49,105 bases of DNA from Desulforapulum sp034007745 (GCA_034007745.1 JAVEQI010000025.1:1-49105), one strand, 5' to 3'. Positions 24,141-32,024 are shown, counted from the stretch's first letter. Notes: generated from the letters alone by a model not told the origin. A program made the numbers and translations.

Positions 24141-25580
24141 ATGCAGTTTGAACCTGTAATAGGACTAGAGGTCCATGTCCAACTTGACACAGAGACAAAA
24201 ATATTCTGCTCCTGCTCCACGGGTTTCGGCGCATCGCCCAATGCCCACACCTGCCCCGTATGCACGGGTATGCCGGGGGTGCTTCCGGTTCTCAACCACA
24301 GGGCTGTTACCTATGCCATAAGAACCGGCCTTGCCACCAGCTGCAAGGTGGCAAAAGAAAGCCGTTTTGACCGGAAAAACTACTTTTATCCAGACCTGCC
24401 AAAGGGTTACCAGATCACCCAGTATGCTGCCCCCATTGCCGAGCACGGCCACCTTAACATCGAACTTGCGGACGGATCTGAAAAAACCATCGGCATCACC
24501 CGCATCCATATGGAAGAGGACGCAGGCAAGCTGATCCATGACCCTGACCGGCCAACGAGCATGGTGGATCTCAACCGTGCGGGAATCCCCCTTGTGGAAA
24601 TTGTGAGTGAACCTGACATGAGAACGCCCGAAGAGGCGGGGGCCTACCTTAGGAAACTCCACGCCATTGTCCGCTATATCGGAGTCTGCAACGGCAACAT
24701 GGAAGAGGGAAGCTTCAGGTGTGACGCCAACATCTCCCTTCGGCCAAAGGGACGGGAAGAGTTTGGCACAAGAACGGAACTAAAGAACCTCAACTCGTTC
24801 AGAAACGTCGAAAAGGCCATTGCCTATGAGATCCAGCGTCAGACCTACGTACTTGAAGAGGGCGGCGAGGTGATCCAGGAGACCCGCCTTTGGGATACGA
24901 CAAACAACAGGACAATATCCATGCGAAGCAAGGAAGAGGCCCATGACTACCGTTATTTCCCGGAGCCTGACCTTGTACCACTCATCGTCGATGAAACTTG
25001 GTTAGAACAAGTCAGGCAGAGCCTTCCAGAGCTTCCCGATGGAAAGCGGCAGAGGTTCATGGAGGAATACACCATGACCGCCTATGATGCCACGCAACTC
25101 ACCTCCTCAATACCCCTTGCCGACTTTTTTGAACAGACCGCAGGGAAACTCAAGGATACAAAGCTTGCTGCAAACTGGATCATGGGGCCGGTACTCGCCC
25201 TTTTAAAGGAGCAGAATACCACCATCACAGATCTGCCCATGACAGCCGACCGCCTTGCCCAACTGTTAAAGCTTATGGAGACCGGCAGGATCAACGCAAA
25301 TGCCGCTAAAACCATATTTGACCGCATGGTCACAACCGACGAGGAACCCGGTAAAATCCTCGAGGAGATGGGGCTTGAACAGGTGTCTGACCAGGGTGAA
25401 CTTGAAGGGATTGTAGCCGAAATCATCGGGGCCAACCCGGCCGAGGTTGCGGCATACCAGGGCGGTAAAACAAAGCTCATGGGGTTTTTCATGGGGCAAA
25501 TCATGAAAAAAAGCAGGGGCAAGGCCGACCCTGCCATCGTCACCCAGATACTTAAAGAAAAACTCAACGAGAAACCATAA
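24141..25580 (+). CDS. gatB: Aspartyl/glutamyl-tRNA amidotransferase subunit B
   Basis: A 479-residue kinase/tRNA-binding subunit of GatCAB, which converts Glu-tRNA-Gln (and Asp-tRNA-Asn) to the amide form. Motifs are EPVIGLEVHVQL, the zinc-binding group (CSCSTG with CPVCTGMPGVLP), FDRKNYFYPDLPKGYQI, MEEDAGKLIHD and the YqeY-like tail at about 330-475. The AUG context lacks a clear consensus ribosome-binding site. gatA and gatC are not adjacent. The presence of gatB suggests the neighbouring gltX product may be non-discriminating. Confidence 0.97.
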   Translation: MQFEPVIGLEVHVQLDTETKIFCSCSTGFGASPNAHTCPVCTGMPGVLPVLNHRAVTYAIRTGLATSCKVAKESRFDRKNYFYPDLPKGYQITQYAAPIAEHGHLNIELADGSEKTIGITRIHMEEDAGKLIHDPDRPTSMVDLNRAGIPLVEIVSEPDMRTPEEAGAYLRKLHAIVRYIGVCNGNMEEGSFRCDANISLRPKGREEFGTRTELKNLNSFRNVEKAIAYEIQRQTYVLEEGGEVIQETRLWDTTNNRTISMRSKEEAHDYRYFPEPDLVPLIVDETWLEQVRQSLPELPDGKRQRFMEEYTMTAYDATQLTSSIPLADFFEQTAGKLKDTKLAANWIMGPVLALLKEQNTTITDLPMTADRLAQLLKLMETGRINANAAKTIFDRMVTTDEEPGKILEEMGLEQVSDQGELEGIVAEIIGANPAEVAAYQGGKTKLMGFFMGQIMKKSRGKADPAIVTQILKEKLNEKP

Positions 25581-25597
25581 CCAGGGAGCTTATACTA

Positions 25598-26443
25598 TTG
25601 AAGTGCTTTCATTCCACCCGGATAGGTAAAACCCTTTTTTTACCGATACTGCTAACTGTCATTTTGCTGATCCAGCCTTCGGCCTTTGCAGATAGAAAGA
25701 AAATAGCTATCCTTCCCTTTGAGATCCATTCCCAAACAGACCTTGACTACATCGGCCACGGGGCTCTCCAGATGCTCACATCCAGACTCTCCTGGCAGGA
25801 CCGGGTTGTGATTGTTGAGCTGGACAAGCTTTATCTGTCAGATAAACCCATCACTGGAGCAAGTACACCCAACTCCATGGAAAAAATGAAAAACACGGCT
25901 GCAGACCTTGGAACAGACTATGTGCTTTCGGGCAGCATTACAGAATTCGCAGGGGCCTTCAGCGTTGACACTACGGTTTTCAAAACCGAGAGCAACACAG
26001 TAGAGACCTTTTTCGGCCAGGCGGCCACGGTTGAGGAAATTATTCCCCAGCTTGACATCCTTGCCGCAAGGATAAATCACAGCCTGTTTGACCGAAAAAC
26101 TGCGGCCCTGGAAGCACTTGAACCAGAAGCTGTGACCCCGAATGAAGAGATCTTCAACATTCGAAAAAATCCGGAAAAACTGATGCCCTCGGTCCTGGAA
26201 ACGGGTGACCATACCGAAGACCGGCCCTTCTGGAAATTCTGGGGCTCTTCTAAACCCAGGCAGGATAAATCAGGAGATGCCCCTTTCTGGAAATTCTGGA
26301 AAAAGAACGAACCAGATCCAGATGAAGGATTTGATGACGGATTTGGACCATACGACCCCGGTGAGGCCGACAAAATTGAACCGGACATGGGTGGGCTCCC
26401 TGAAAAAGCAAAAGAGGACAAACCCTTCTGGAAATTCTGGTAA
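25598..26443 (+). CDS. Secreted CsgG/FlgO-like domain protein with three PFWKFW repeats
   Basis: A 281-residue protein starting at TTG, with GGGAGC upstream. Residues 1-31 form a Sec signal peptide ending PSAFADRK. Residues about 33-165 resemble the N-terminal domain of TolB/CsgG/FlgO-type envelope proteins: KIAILPFEIHS, GHGALQMLTSRL, LGTDYVLSGSITEF. The same pattern opens the two VCBS proteins at 43334 and 46802. The remaining low-complexity acidic tail carries PFWKFW three times (about 209, 228 and the last six residues), separated by charged and proline-rich spacers. It follows gatB by 17 bp and may share its transcript. Function unknown; a periplasmic or outer-membrane-associated role is inferred. 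Confidence 0.75.
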   Translation: MKCFHSTRIGKTLFLPILLTVILLIQPSAFADRKKIAILPFEIHSQTDLDYIGHGALQMLTSRLSWQDRVVIVELDKLYLSDKPITGASTPNSMEKMKNTAADLGTDYVLSGSITEFAGAFSVDTTVFKTESNTVETFFGQAATVEEIIPQLDILAARINHSLFDRKTAALEALEPEAVTPNEEIFNIRKNPEKLMPSVLETGDHTEDRPFWKFWGSSKPRQDKSGDAPFWKFWKKNEPDPDEGFDDGFGPYDPGEADKIEPDMGGLPEKAKEDKPFWKFW

Positions 26444-26526
26444 TACTTGATGATCGAATGTTATGTGGAAGCCAGGACAACGGCCCATCATGATCACGCG
26501 GCATTAAAATACGGCGGCGACACTGT

Positions 26527-26550
26527 AGGGGCAATTCATGAATTGCCCCT
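26527..26550. repeat. 24-bp perfect palindrome AGGGGCAATTCA/TGAATTGCCCCT
   Basis: A perfect 24-bp palindrome in the spacer between two convergent genes, with a shorter version (GGCAATTCATGAATTGCC) at 11244-11261. It may act as a hairpin terminator or be a dispersed repeat; no T-run follows. Confidence 0.75.
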
Positions 26551-26592
26551 GCATGGCTTGCTTACTCTTGATCATTCTCCAAACAACAGCGA

Positions 26593-26982
26593 TTATTCTG
26601 CAAGCGGAGAGGGCTCAAGATCCTCATCGGGAAGGTTCTCCAGGCCCTCGATTTCATCCAGAGCCTCTTCATCCAGAAGATTTTCATCCACATCTTCCTC
26701 TTCCTCCTGGAACGTATCATCCACTACAGATTCATCCTGGGGCTGGGAGTCAAAGGAATTGTCATCCGGGGTGTATAGGGAATCGTTTTGACCAGAGCTC
26801 TCCCACACCTCAGGAACCGATTCCATATCCTGCTCATGAAATTCCATGTCCTGGTCCTGGACTTCTGGTTTTATGACAGGAGCTGCCGGGATGGACGGCA
26901 TGAAAAACACATTCCATGCAGCAACACCCCCCAGAATGATGCAAATTGACACAACCCGATGATATAAACCTTTCCGTTTCAT
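26593..26982 (-). CDS. Hypothetical acidic, membrane-anchored protein
   Basis: A 129-residue protein with a positively charged start (MKRKGLYHR) and one hydrophobic segment (residues 10-33: VVSICIILGGVAAWNVFFM), then a very acidic tail rich in D, E, Q and S (about residues 45-125, including QEEEEDVDENLLDEE). It looks like a single-pass or signal-anchor protein with a disordered periplasmic tail. AAAGGAAAG upstream supports the start. I recognise no family. Confidence 0.6.
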   Translation of the reverse strand: MKRKGLYHRVVSICIILGGVAAWNVFFMPSIPAAPVIKPEVQDQDMEFHEQDMESVPEVWESSGQNDSLYTPDDNSFDSQPQDESVVDDTFQEEEEDVDENLLDEEALDEIEGLENLPDEDLEPSPLAE

Positions 26983-27060
26983 TTCAGATCTTTCCTTTTT
27001 AATTTTTTGAATCTTTTTTTAAATTACCGATGTTCAGTCTGGGAAAAACCCCGAAAAAAA

Positions 27061-27435
27061 TCATGCGGCGGTCATGCGCTTGTCTGCCCTGCCCCTGGCA
27101 AGAACAACATTATCGCTGTCTTTTCTATAGGTCCCCTGGTAGAGGATCAGTTCAGGGTGGTTGTTCAGCAAATCATAGTTAAGATGGCGCACCCCCATAT
27201 CTGTCAGACACTGGGATTCAAAGATTCGAATCTGGCCGACTCCGGGTTCATCGGCCTTTTTCCTGTAGACACAACGAAGACTCCATACAAAGTCCGGTTC
27301 AAGTCCCATTTTGACGACCATATGCCGTCCAATTCGATCTGGAAGTTCCTGGGGTTTTTGAAGTTTGTCTGTTTTCACACCATTTGTGCCAGAGGAGTTG
27401 GGGGTTGCCTGCCAAAATTTCCATTTAAACGTCAT
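27061..27435 (-). CDS. Hypothetical protein (begins MTFKWKFW)
   Basis: A 124-residue soluble protein of unknown function. It begins with KWKFW, echoing the KFW motifs of the nearby secreted protein, then has KPQELPDRIGRHMVVKMGLE, PDFVWSLRCVYR, a GQIRIFES strand and a basic tail. I chose the ATG with GGAGAACTCCC upstream; an earlier start nine codons upstream has no clear ribosome-binding site. Similar short proteins with this ELPDRIGRHMVV pattern seem to occur in sulfate reducers, but I cannot name a family. No membrane segment is present. Confidence 0.6.
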   Translation of the reverse strand: MTFKWKFWQATPNSSGTNGVKTDKLQKPQELPDRIGRHMVVKMGLEPDFVWSLRCVYRKKADEPGVGQIRIFESQCLTDMGVRHLNYDLLNNHPELILYQGTYRKDSDNVVLARGRADKRMTAA

Positions 27436-27534
27436 GGGAGTTCTCCTGCATAAAGTTGACATGAGGGGCGGATTTGACCTCAGCCCCAGGGATAAAAAGC
27501 TTACAAGATTCTCACCGCTGGAAAAATATCAGCA

Positions 27535-27702
27535 AGAAATATGCCATTGCTTTATGAGTTGAGGAGCTAGGGAAGGACTACCGTACAGGACATGGGAGGT
27601 CTGAGTTTTCTGTTCCATGGGAACTCGGAGGTCTTTTTTTCATATCAGTTCCCCGGGACAGATTTACAGGCCGGGATTTTAAATTTCCGGCCTGTTTTTT
27701 TA
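27535..27702 (+). ncRNA. Candidate GGA-rich small RNA (possible CsrA sponge)
   Basis: A plus-strand region with no convincing gene holds a promoter-like pair, TTACAA (27501-27506) and AAATAT (27524-27529) 17 bp apart. Seven GGA motifs follow within about 70 bases (27561-27631). Then come a hairpin (TCTGAGTTTTC / GGGAACTCGGA, loop TGTTCCAT, followed by a T7 run at 27634-27640) and a second strong terminator at 27666-27702. Repeated GGA plus terminator is the layout of CsrB/RsmY-type RNAs. Only some GGA sites sit in predicted loops, so this is speculative. Confidence 0.35.
27666..27702 (+). terminator. Intrinsic terminator, plus strand
   Basis: CAGGCCGG (27667-27674) pairs with CCGGCCTG (27687-27694), with an A/T-rich self-complementary interior, and is followed by TTTTTTT. 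No plus-strand protein gene lies upstream, which suggests a small transcript. Confidence 0.8.
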
Positions 27703-27822
27703 TATAAAACACATTCCTTAGCTGTTAGCTGTTAGCTAACAGCTAACAGCTAATCACTAATGGCTAACGGCTATCGTGTTTCATGCTTCTTTGTGTCCGC
27801 AGGAGACGTGGGTTTATAAAAA
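27703..27822. repeat. Heptad palindrome plus GTTTCATGCTTC element
   Basis: TTAGCTGTTAGCTGTTAGC followed by TAACAGCTAACAGCTAA is a perfect heptad palindrome (about 27719-27752). The GTGTTTCATGCTTCTTTGTG module with TCCG...GAGACGTGGGTTTATAAA follows. This is the same modular order as at 11115 and 19028. It lies at the 3' end of the acyl-CoA dehydrogenase gene. Confidence 0.75.
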
Positions 27823-29067
27823 TCATTCAAAAATTTTTTCGTCGATTGCCTCGGCCTCGGCTGCATCCGTTTCCATATCCCGGAGTTTACCCAGGCCTTT
27901 ATCCCGCCAGTACTGCTTGTACCATTCATTGGCAATAATCATGGACATGACCTCGTTGGTCCCGGTCCAGATGGAGGCAAGGCCGAGATCCCTGACAATA
28001 CGTTCCACCGGATAGATATTGGTGTATCCAATGCCGCCCATGACCTGCATGGCATTTTTTGCGGCCTTTTGGCAGGATTCGGTTACGAATTTCTTGGACT
28101 GGGAAACCAGACGACGGATCTGCTTGTCGTCGATCTTTGCATCCACGGCCCTGGCAGTAGTGTATATCATGGAACGGGCGGCATCCAAGAGGGTTACAGC
28201 TTCGGCCACCTGGAAAGAAACGCCCTGGAACTCCGCCACGGACCGGCCAAATGCCTTTCGCTTTGAGGTGTAGCCGGTTGCAATATCAACTGCCGGAGCC
28301 GCAGCCCCGATGGTCATGGCCGCCGTCCCCAGGCGTTCAGGAATCATCATGGTGTTAAAGACTTTTACACCCCGGTTGAGTTCTCCCAGAAGATTTTCCT
28401 TGGGCACCCTGACATCCTCGAACCTGAGCCTTGCTGTCCCGCCCCCACGACAGCCCATGAGGCCGTAGAGGTATTCACTTTTAACACCCTCGGTCTTATC
28501 GACAATAAAGCAGGAGATGCTCTCATGGGGTTTGCCTTCTGGGTCGGTCCTGGCGTAGACCAGAAAATAATCAGCCCCCTCTCCGCCTACGATGAAACGT
28601 TTCTGGCCGTTTAACAGAAAATGATCGCCCATGTCCCTGGCCATGGTGGTTGTACCAAAGAAATCAGACCCGCCCCTGGGTTCGGTAAGACATTCGGCAG
28701 CAAAAATCTCGCCTGCCAGAAGTGGACGGACATATTTTTCCTTCTGTGCATCATTGCCATGAAGAATAATGGCATCGCAGACAAGTTCCGCCCCAACCCC
28801 GAATGTGCAGGCAAAAATATAGCCCAGCATCCCCACCTCTTCCATTACCATGCAGGTGGAAACCCAGTCCATTCCCCTGCCGCCCCACTTTTCGGGATAT
28901 CGGCATCCCATGAGGTTGCGCCTTCCGGCTTCCTGGAGGAATTCCCTGGGAAACTCAATCCTATCGGCATCCATGTCCAGTATCATTTTCCGGGGAATTG
29001 ATTTTACAAAATCCCTGGTTTCGTCCCGAAGTTTTTTCTGCTGATCATTTAAAAGATGGTCAAACAT
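27823..29067 (-). CDS. Acyl-CoA dehydrogenase
   Basis: A 414-residue FAD-dependent acyl-CoA dehydrogenase (alpha,beta-dehydrogenation, passing electrons to ETF). Typical segments are CLTEPRGGSD (about 126), FIVDKTEGVKSE, GRSVAEFQGVSFQVAE (about 268) and MQVMGGIGYTNIYPVERIVRD (shared flavin contacts). The usual catalytic Glu of the YEGT loop is replaced (IWTGTNEVM), but Glu244 in MIPERLGTA sits where isovaleryl- and long-chain enzymes hold their base. That placement suggests branched or long-chain substrates. It ends in an unusual acidic tail (AAEAEAIDEKIFE). It lies at the 3' end of the acyl-CoA cluster, separated from it by the degraded stretch at 29.1-30.7 kb. Confidence 0.9.
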   Translation of the reverse strand: MFDHLLNDQQKKLRDETRDFVKSIPRKMILDMDADRIEFPREFLQEAGRRNLMGCRYPEKWGGRGMDWVSTCMVMEEVGMLGYIFACTFGVGAELVCDAIILHGNDAQKEKYVRPLLAGEIFAAECLTEPRGGSDFFGTTTMARDMGDHFLLNGQKRFIVGGEGADYFLVYARTDPEGKPHESISCFIVDKTEGVKSEYLYGLMGCRGGGTARLRFEDVRVPKENLLGELNRGVKVFNTMMIPERLGTAAMTIGAAAPAVDIATGYTSKRKAFGRSVAEFQGVSFQVAEAVTLLDAARSMIYTTARAVDAKIDDKQIRRLVSQSKKFVTESCQKAAKNAMQVMGGIGYTNIYPVERIVRDLGLASIWTGTNEVMSMIIANEWYKQYWRDKGLGKLRDMETDAAEAEAIDEKIFE

Positions 29068-29112
29068 TGGTATTCTCCTTGTTTGTTTCCTCGAAAGGTC
29101 GAGAGGCTAACA

Positions 29113-29996
29113 TTACCCAATTAAAAGTGACACAGCCGTTAAAAATCCCCAGTGGATGGCGTCGTTTATTTTCCCCGGCCGGACACAATCGCCAATGACA
29201 GACCAAGGAATATTAAGATCAGGAATCTCATCCTCCAGAGTTTTAACAGGCCTTGAGCCTGCGGCCAGGATCACCGTGTCAAAATCATCCTGGAGCATCT
29301 CCCCGCCCAGTTCATAGGTCACCTGACCATCCTTGATGGACATAACCCTGGAGCCGGTTTTGATTGTAACCCCGTACCTCTTTAAATTGTTCATAAGTAT
29401 CCACCGGGTGGATTTACCCACATCCTGGCCGGCTTTTTCCAGCATTTCAAATACCGTAATATTAGAGGCGCCGTTACACATATAGTGCTTTATCCTGTCC
29501 ATCCCAAGGGCTTGGTAGGTGATCAAAAAGTGGAGGACCTCGGGTGAGAGTGTTCCTTTTACAGCTGCGAAATAGGCGGTCTCGAGCTCCACAGCTCCGC
29601 CGCCGATAACCGCCACCCGTCTGCCAAGGCAGAGACTGTCCTTTAACACCTCCCAGGAAGACCGTACACTTTTATCCTTGGCTCCGTCAATGGGCGAAAT
29701 ATGGATTGGAATCTCATATTTTTCAACCATGGCCCGGTAATACCAGATAAATTCAAGCAACTCCTGCTTATGGGGGGAGCTGCTGCAATCCATATCTGGC
29801 CGCCTATATCCCCTGTCTTTTCGTATATCTCCACCCGGTGTCCCGCCTGCCTGGCGGTTATGGCCGCCTCAAGACCTGCAACCCCTGCGCCCACCACCAT
29901 TTCCTTTGTGGGACTTGTCGTTTTTTTTATGATTCGCTCTCCCTCAAATCCTGCCCTTGCATTGCCAATGCAGTCCTTGATTATAATGTTGCCCAC
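29113..29996 (-). pseudogene. FAD-dependent oxidoreductase remnant (2,4-dienoyl-CoA reductase-like, C-terminal half, frameshifted)
   Basis: Two overlapping frames together encode the flavin/NAD-binding half of an old-yellow-enzyme-like dienoyl-CoA reductase. The first has VVGAGVAGLEAAITARQAGH and EIYEKTGDIGGQIWIAAAPP; the second resumes with PHKQELLEFIWYYRAMVEKY, then VAVIGGGAVELETAYFAA and VILAAGSRPVKTLE. The switch occurs in a C6 run (GGGGGG at about 29773-29778) where one more C would keep the frame. The N-terminal TIM barrel and iron-sulfur part are missing. A double-defective gene is the simplest reading; the single-base indel could alternatively be a sequencing error, but the truncation could not. 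Confidence 0.75.
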
Positions 29997-30018
29997 TTGT
30001 CATAGTTGATGGCTCAAC

Positions 30019-30106
30019 GGGGCCAGGCTTGTGTTGTTGTGCTTTTGACAACAGGCTGTAATGACAGACAACTTCAACAAAAGTGCCAATAACGCAAGCC
30101 TGACCC
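30019..30106. repeat. Imperfect inverted repeat GGGGCCAGGCTTG...CAAGCCTGACCC
   Basis: Outer arms GGCCAGGCTTGTGTTGTTG and CAATAACGCAAGCCTGACC are near-reverse complements (about 25 bp with a few differences), and the interior also folds (AACAGGCTGTAATGAC against GTC-rich sequence). It sits exactly between the truncated oxidoreductase and the truncated hcp fragment, so it may mark a deletion or insertion junction. Confidence 0.6.
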
Positions 30107-30125
30107 ATCCCGGGTAAATTTTTCA

Positions 30126-30365
30126 TTGGTCGAAACGATGATCAAGGTCGACCTTCCCATATCCTACGACATTGGATGGTACGAGCAAAAGGCCGTGGCA
30201 GTTCTTCTGCCCCTGCTTTTACTCGGAGTAAAGGGCATCCGTCTTGGCCCAACGCTTCCGGCCTTTGTTTCTCCCACGGTTCTAAAGGTGCTGGTGGAAA
30301 AATTTGACATCAAACCCTTCGGCGATGTGGATGCTGATATTGAAGCCATGATGCAGGGGAAATAA
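30126..30365 (+). pseudogene. Hybrid-cluster protein (hydroxylamine reductase) C-terminal fragment
   Basis: The last roughly 70 residues of an Hcp-like protein: LPISYDIGWYEQKAVAVLLP, LLLLGVKGIRLGPTLPAF, then VSPTVLKVLVEKFDIKPFG. These match the conserved C-terminal end of hybrid-cluster proteins, which normally have about 550 residues. The metal-binding N-terminal and middle domains are absent and no frame continues upstream, so this is a truncated remnant. It is on the opposite strand to its neighbours. Confidence 0.8.
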
Positions 30366-30431
30366 ATTGCTGTCGCCCACAATGGCAAGGGATTTGGGAT
30401 TCATGAAAGAGTGAAAAAAGGATTTCGGCAT
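30366..30431 (-). pseudogene. N-terminal stub of an NDP-forming acyl-CoA synthetase/CoA-binding protein
   Basis: A clear ribosome-binding site (AGGAG, complement of 30437-30441) precedes ATG-CCG..., giving MPKSFFHSFMNPKSLAIVGD. This resembles the first strand-turn of CoA-binding domains in ADP/GDP-forming acyl-CoA synthetases (FxNPKSxAVVG). The match ends after about 22 residues, where the hcp fragment begins on the other strand, so the rest of the gene has been deleted. The assignment rests on a short match. Confidence 0.5.
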
Positions 30432-30482
30432 GGGAGCTCCTATTGTATATTCTGACAACATCAAAAAAAATGTTTACTCAAT

Positions 30483-30645
30483 AAGGGAGCTTCCAGGAAA
30501 TAATACACGCATATCGTGCTGGACTTTTATTCGTTTTCAAGACGCGATGGCAGGAACATAGTGAACTATGTGCCTGTTATCACAACGTAGAAAACGGGCA
30601 AAAGGACAAGTAGGATTTGTAGATTATTTTTTGGAAGCTCCCTAA
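30483..30645. repeat. 163-bp near-palindrome (MITE-like), outer arms AGGGAGCTTCCA/TGGAAGCTCCCT
   Basis: The outer 12 bases are perfect inverted repeats. The interior arms continue with interrupted similarity through TTTTATTCGTTTTCAAGACG (left) and its counterpart CGTAGAAAACGGGCAAAAGG (right), to a centre CATAGTGAACTATG. There is no coding capacity. It shares its inner architecture with the 36066-36195 palindrome and lies beside the truncated gene remnants. The rest of the spacer up to 30802 contains nothing I can identify. Confidence 0.75.
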
Positions 30646-30802
30646 AGATTATCTCCTTTATTCAAACTGGACCTGCTGTACTATTCCATTGTGTTGGATC
30701 AATCCACGGATCCTCCGGCGAGATACCGGATCACGGACAGGCTCGACAACTGGTTGACGCCAGCAAGTAAGGGCAGCCACAAGAGGCCGCCCCCTTGTTT
30801 TT

Positions 30803-31957
30803 TCAAATGGTTCCATCTCTTTCAAAACCATTGATCTCCTCCTTGGAATAACCAAGTTCAGCAAGAACCTCATGGGTTCTTCCCCCGAATTCATCAGGCG
30901 GAGTTCTTATGGCACCCGGGGTACGGCTCAACTTCACTGGAATGCCAAAGATCCTGGCCATGGTTCCGTCCTTTCCGGGAAAATCCACCACCATCTCCCG
31001 TTCACACAGCAAAGGATCATCCATCACCTCGGGCAGATTCTTAATCCTGGCGTAACAGACATCCAGATCGGCAAATTCCTGGTCCCACTCATCAACAGTC
31101 CGCCGTTTAAAGATCGATTCCAGGGCAAGGATGATCTCCTTGCGCCGTTCATCGTCGTACTGAAGCCCTGCATAATCGGGAAGGCCCAGGTGATCACATA
31201 GCCTCTTCCAGAACCTGTGCTCCACTGCACCAATAACGATATAGCGATTATCTGCCGTCTCATAGGTATTGTAGCAGGCGTAACGATGGGAAAGCAAGGA
31301 GTCGGAACGTCTGGGCATCTCTCCGGTAAGTTGTGAAAAAAAATGAGGCACACTTAAAAAACCCACCATGCCGTCGGTCATGGATATATCGATAGACTGC
31401 CCCTTACCCGTTTTGGAACGTTCCACAAGGGCCAGAAGAATACCCATGGCAGCATTCATGGCGCCCCCAGCGATATCGGCGAACTGAACCCCGGGAATGG
31501 ATGGGGGGGCCTTGGCCTGGCCAATAAGATCAAGGATACCGGAATTTGCAAGATAATTAGCATCATGCCCGACCCTGTCCCTCATGGGACCTGTCTGACC
31601 GTATCCTGTGATCGAACAATAGATGATACCCGGGTTAAACTTTTCAATACTTTTATAGTCCACTCCCAGCCTTTCCACCACACCCGGTCGGAACCCCTCA
31701 AGGATGACGTCTGCCTCTTTTGCCAGTTTTAAAAAAATCCCAAGTCCCTGTTCCGATTTCAAATTAAGGCTCATATGTCTCTTGTTTCGATTGATGTTAT
31801 TTAAAAAAAGCCCATCCGACTTGAATCTCTTGTCCTCCACCGAAATAACCTCGGCTCCGTGATCGGCAAGAATCATGGAGCAAAAGGGCCCCGGAAGAAG
31901 CCGTGAGAGATCAAGAACCTTTATTCCTGCAAGAGCACCTGTGTTCAACATAATCAT
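30803..31957 (-). CDS. Alpha-methylacyl-CoA racemase-like protein (CaiB/BaiF family)
   Basis: A 384-residue family III CoA-transferase-fold protein. It carries the racemase-type pair His131 (RVGHDANYLANSG) and Asp161 (FADIAGGAMNAAMG), together with GRG-like KGQSIDISMTDG (about 196), which favours alpha-methylacyl-CoA racemase over a CoA-transferase. Such enzymes epimerise 2-methyl-branched acyl-CoAs so that they can enter beta-oxidation. Its position in the acyl-CoA cluster supports branched substrates, although a CoA-transferase activity is not excluded. Length is typical. Confidence 0.85.
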   Translation of the reverse strand: MIMLNTGALAGIKVLDLSRLLPGPFCSMILADHGAEVISVEDKRFKSDGLFLNNINRNKRHMSLNLKSEQGLGIFLKLAKEADVILEGFRPGVVERLGVDYKSIEKFNPGIIYCSITGYGQTGPMRDRVGHDANYLANSGILDLIGQAKAPPSIPGVQFADIAGGAMNAAMGILLALVERSKTGKGQSIDISMTDGMVGFLSVPHFFSQLTGEMPRRSDSLLSHRYACYNTYETADNRYIVIGAVEHRFWKRLCDHLGLPDYAGLQYDDERRKEIILALESIFKRRTVDEWDQEFADLDVCYARIKNLPEVMDDPLLCEREMVVDFPGKDGTMARIFGIPVKLSRTPGAIRTPPDEFGGRTHEVLAELGYSKEEINGFERDGTI

Positions 31958-32024
31958 ATTTCCCGTTCGACGGTTCTATTTGCCCGCCCGTGTGAATTAA
32001 GAGTTAAAATTTCAATCTTTTTTA

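Noticed and set aside
27535..27702. 6S or SRP RNA
   Set aside because: It has neither the central bulge with long flanking stems of 6S RNA nor the SRP tetraloop motif.
29944..30126. 60-codon minus-strand gene
   Set aside because: It spans the inverted repeat, resembles no family, and is most likely non-coding repeat sequence.
30658..30894. 78-codon minus-strand gene after the racemase
   Set aside because: It has no ribosome-binding site and no recognisable domain, and its first part overlaps the end of the racemase gene in another frame.
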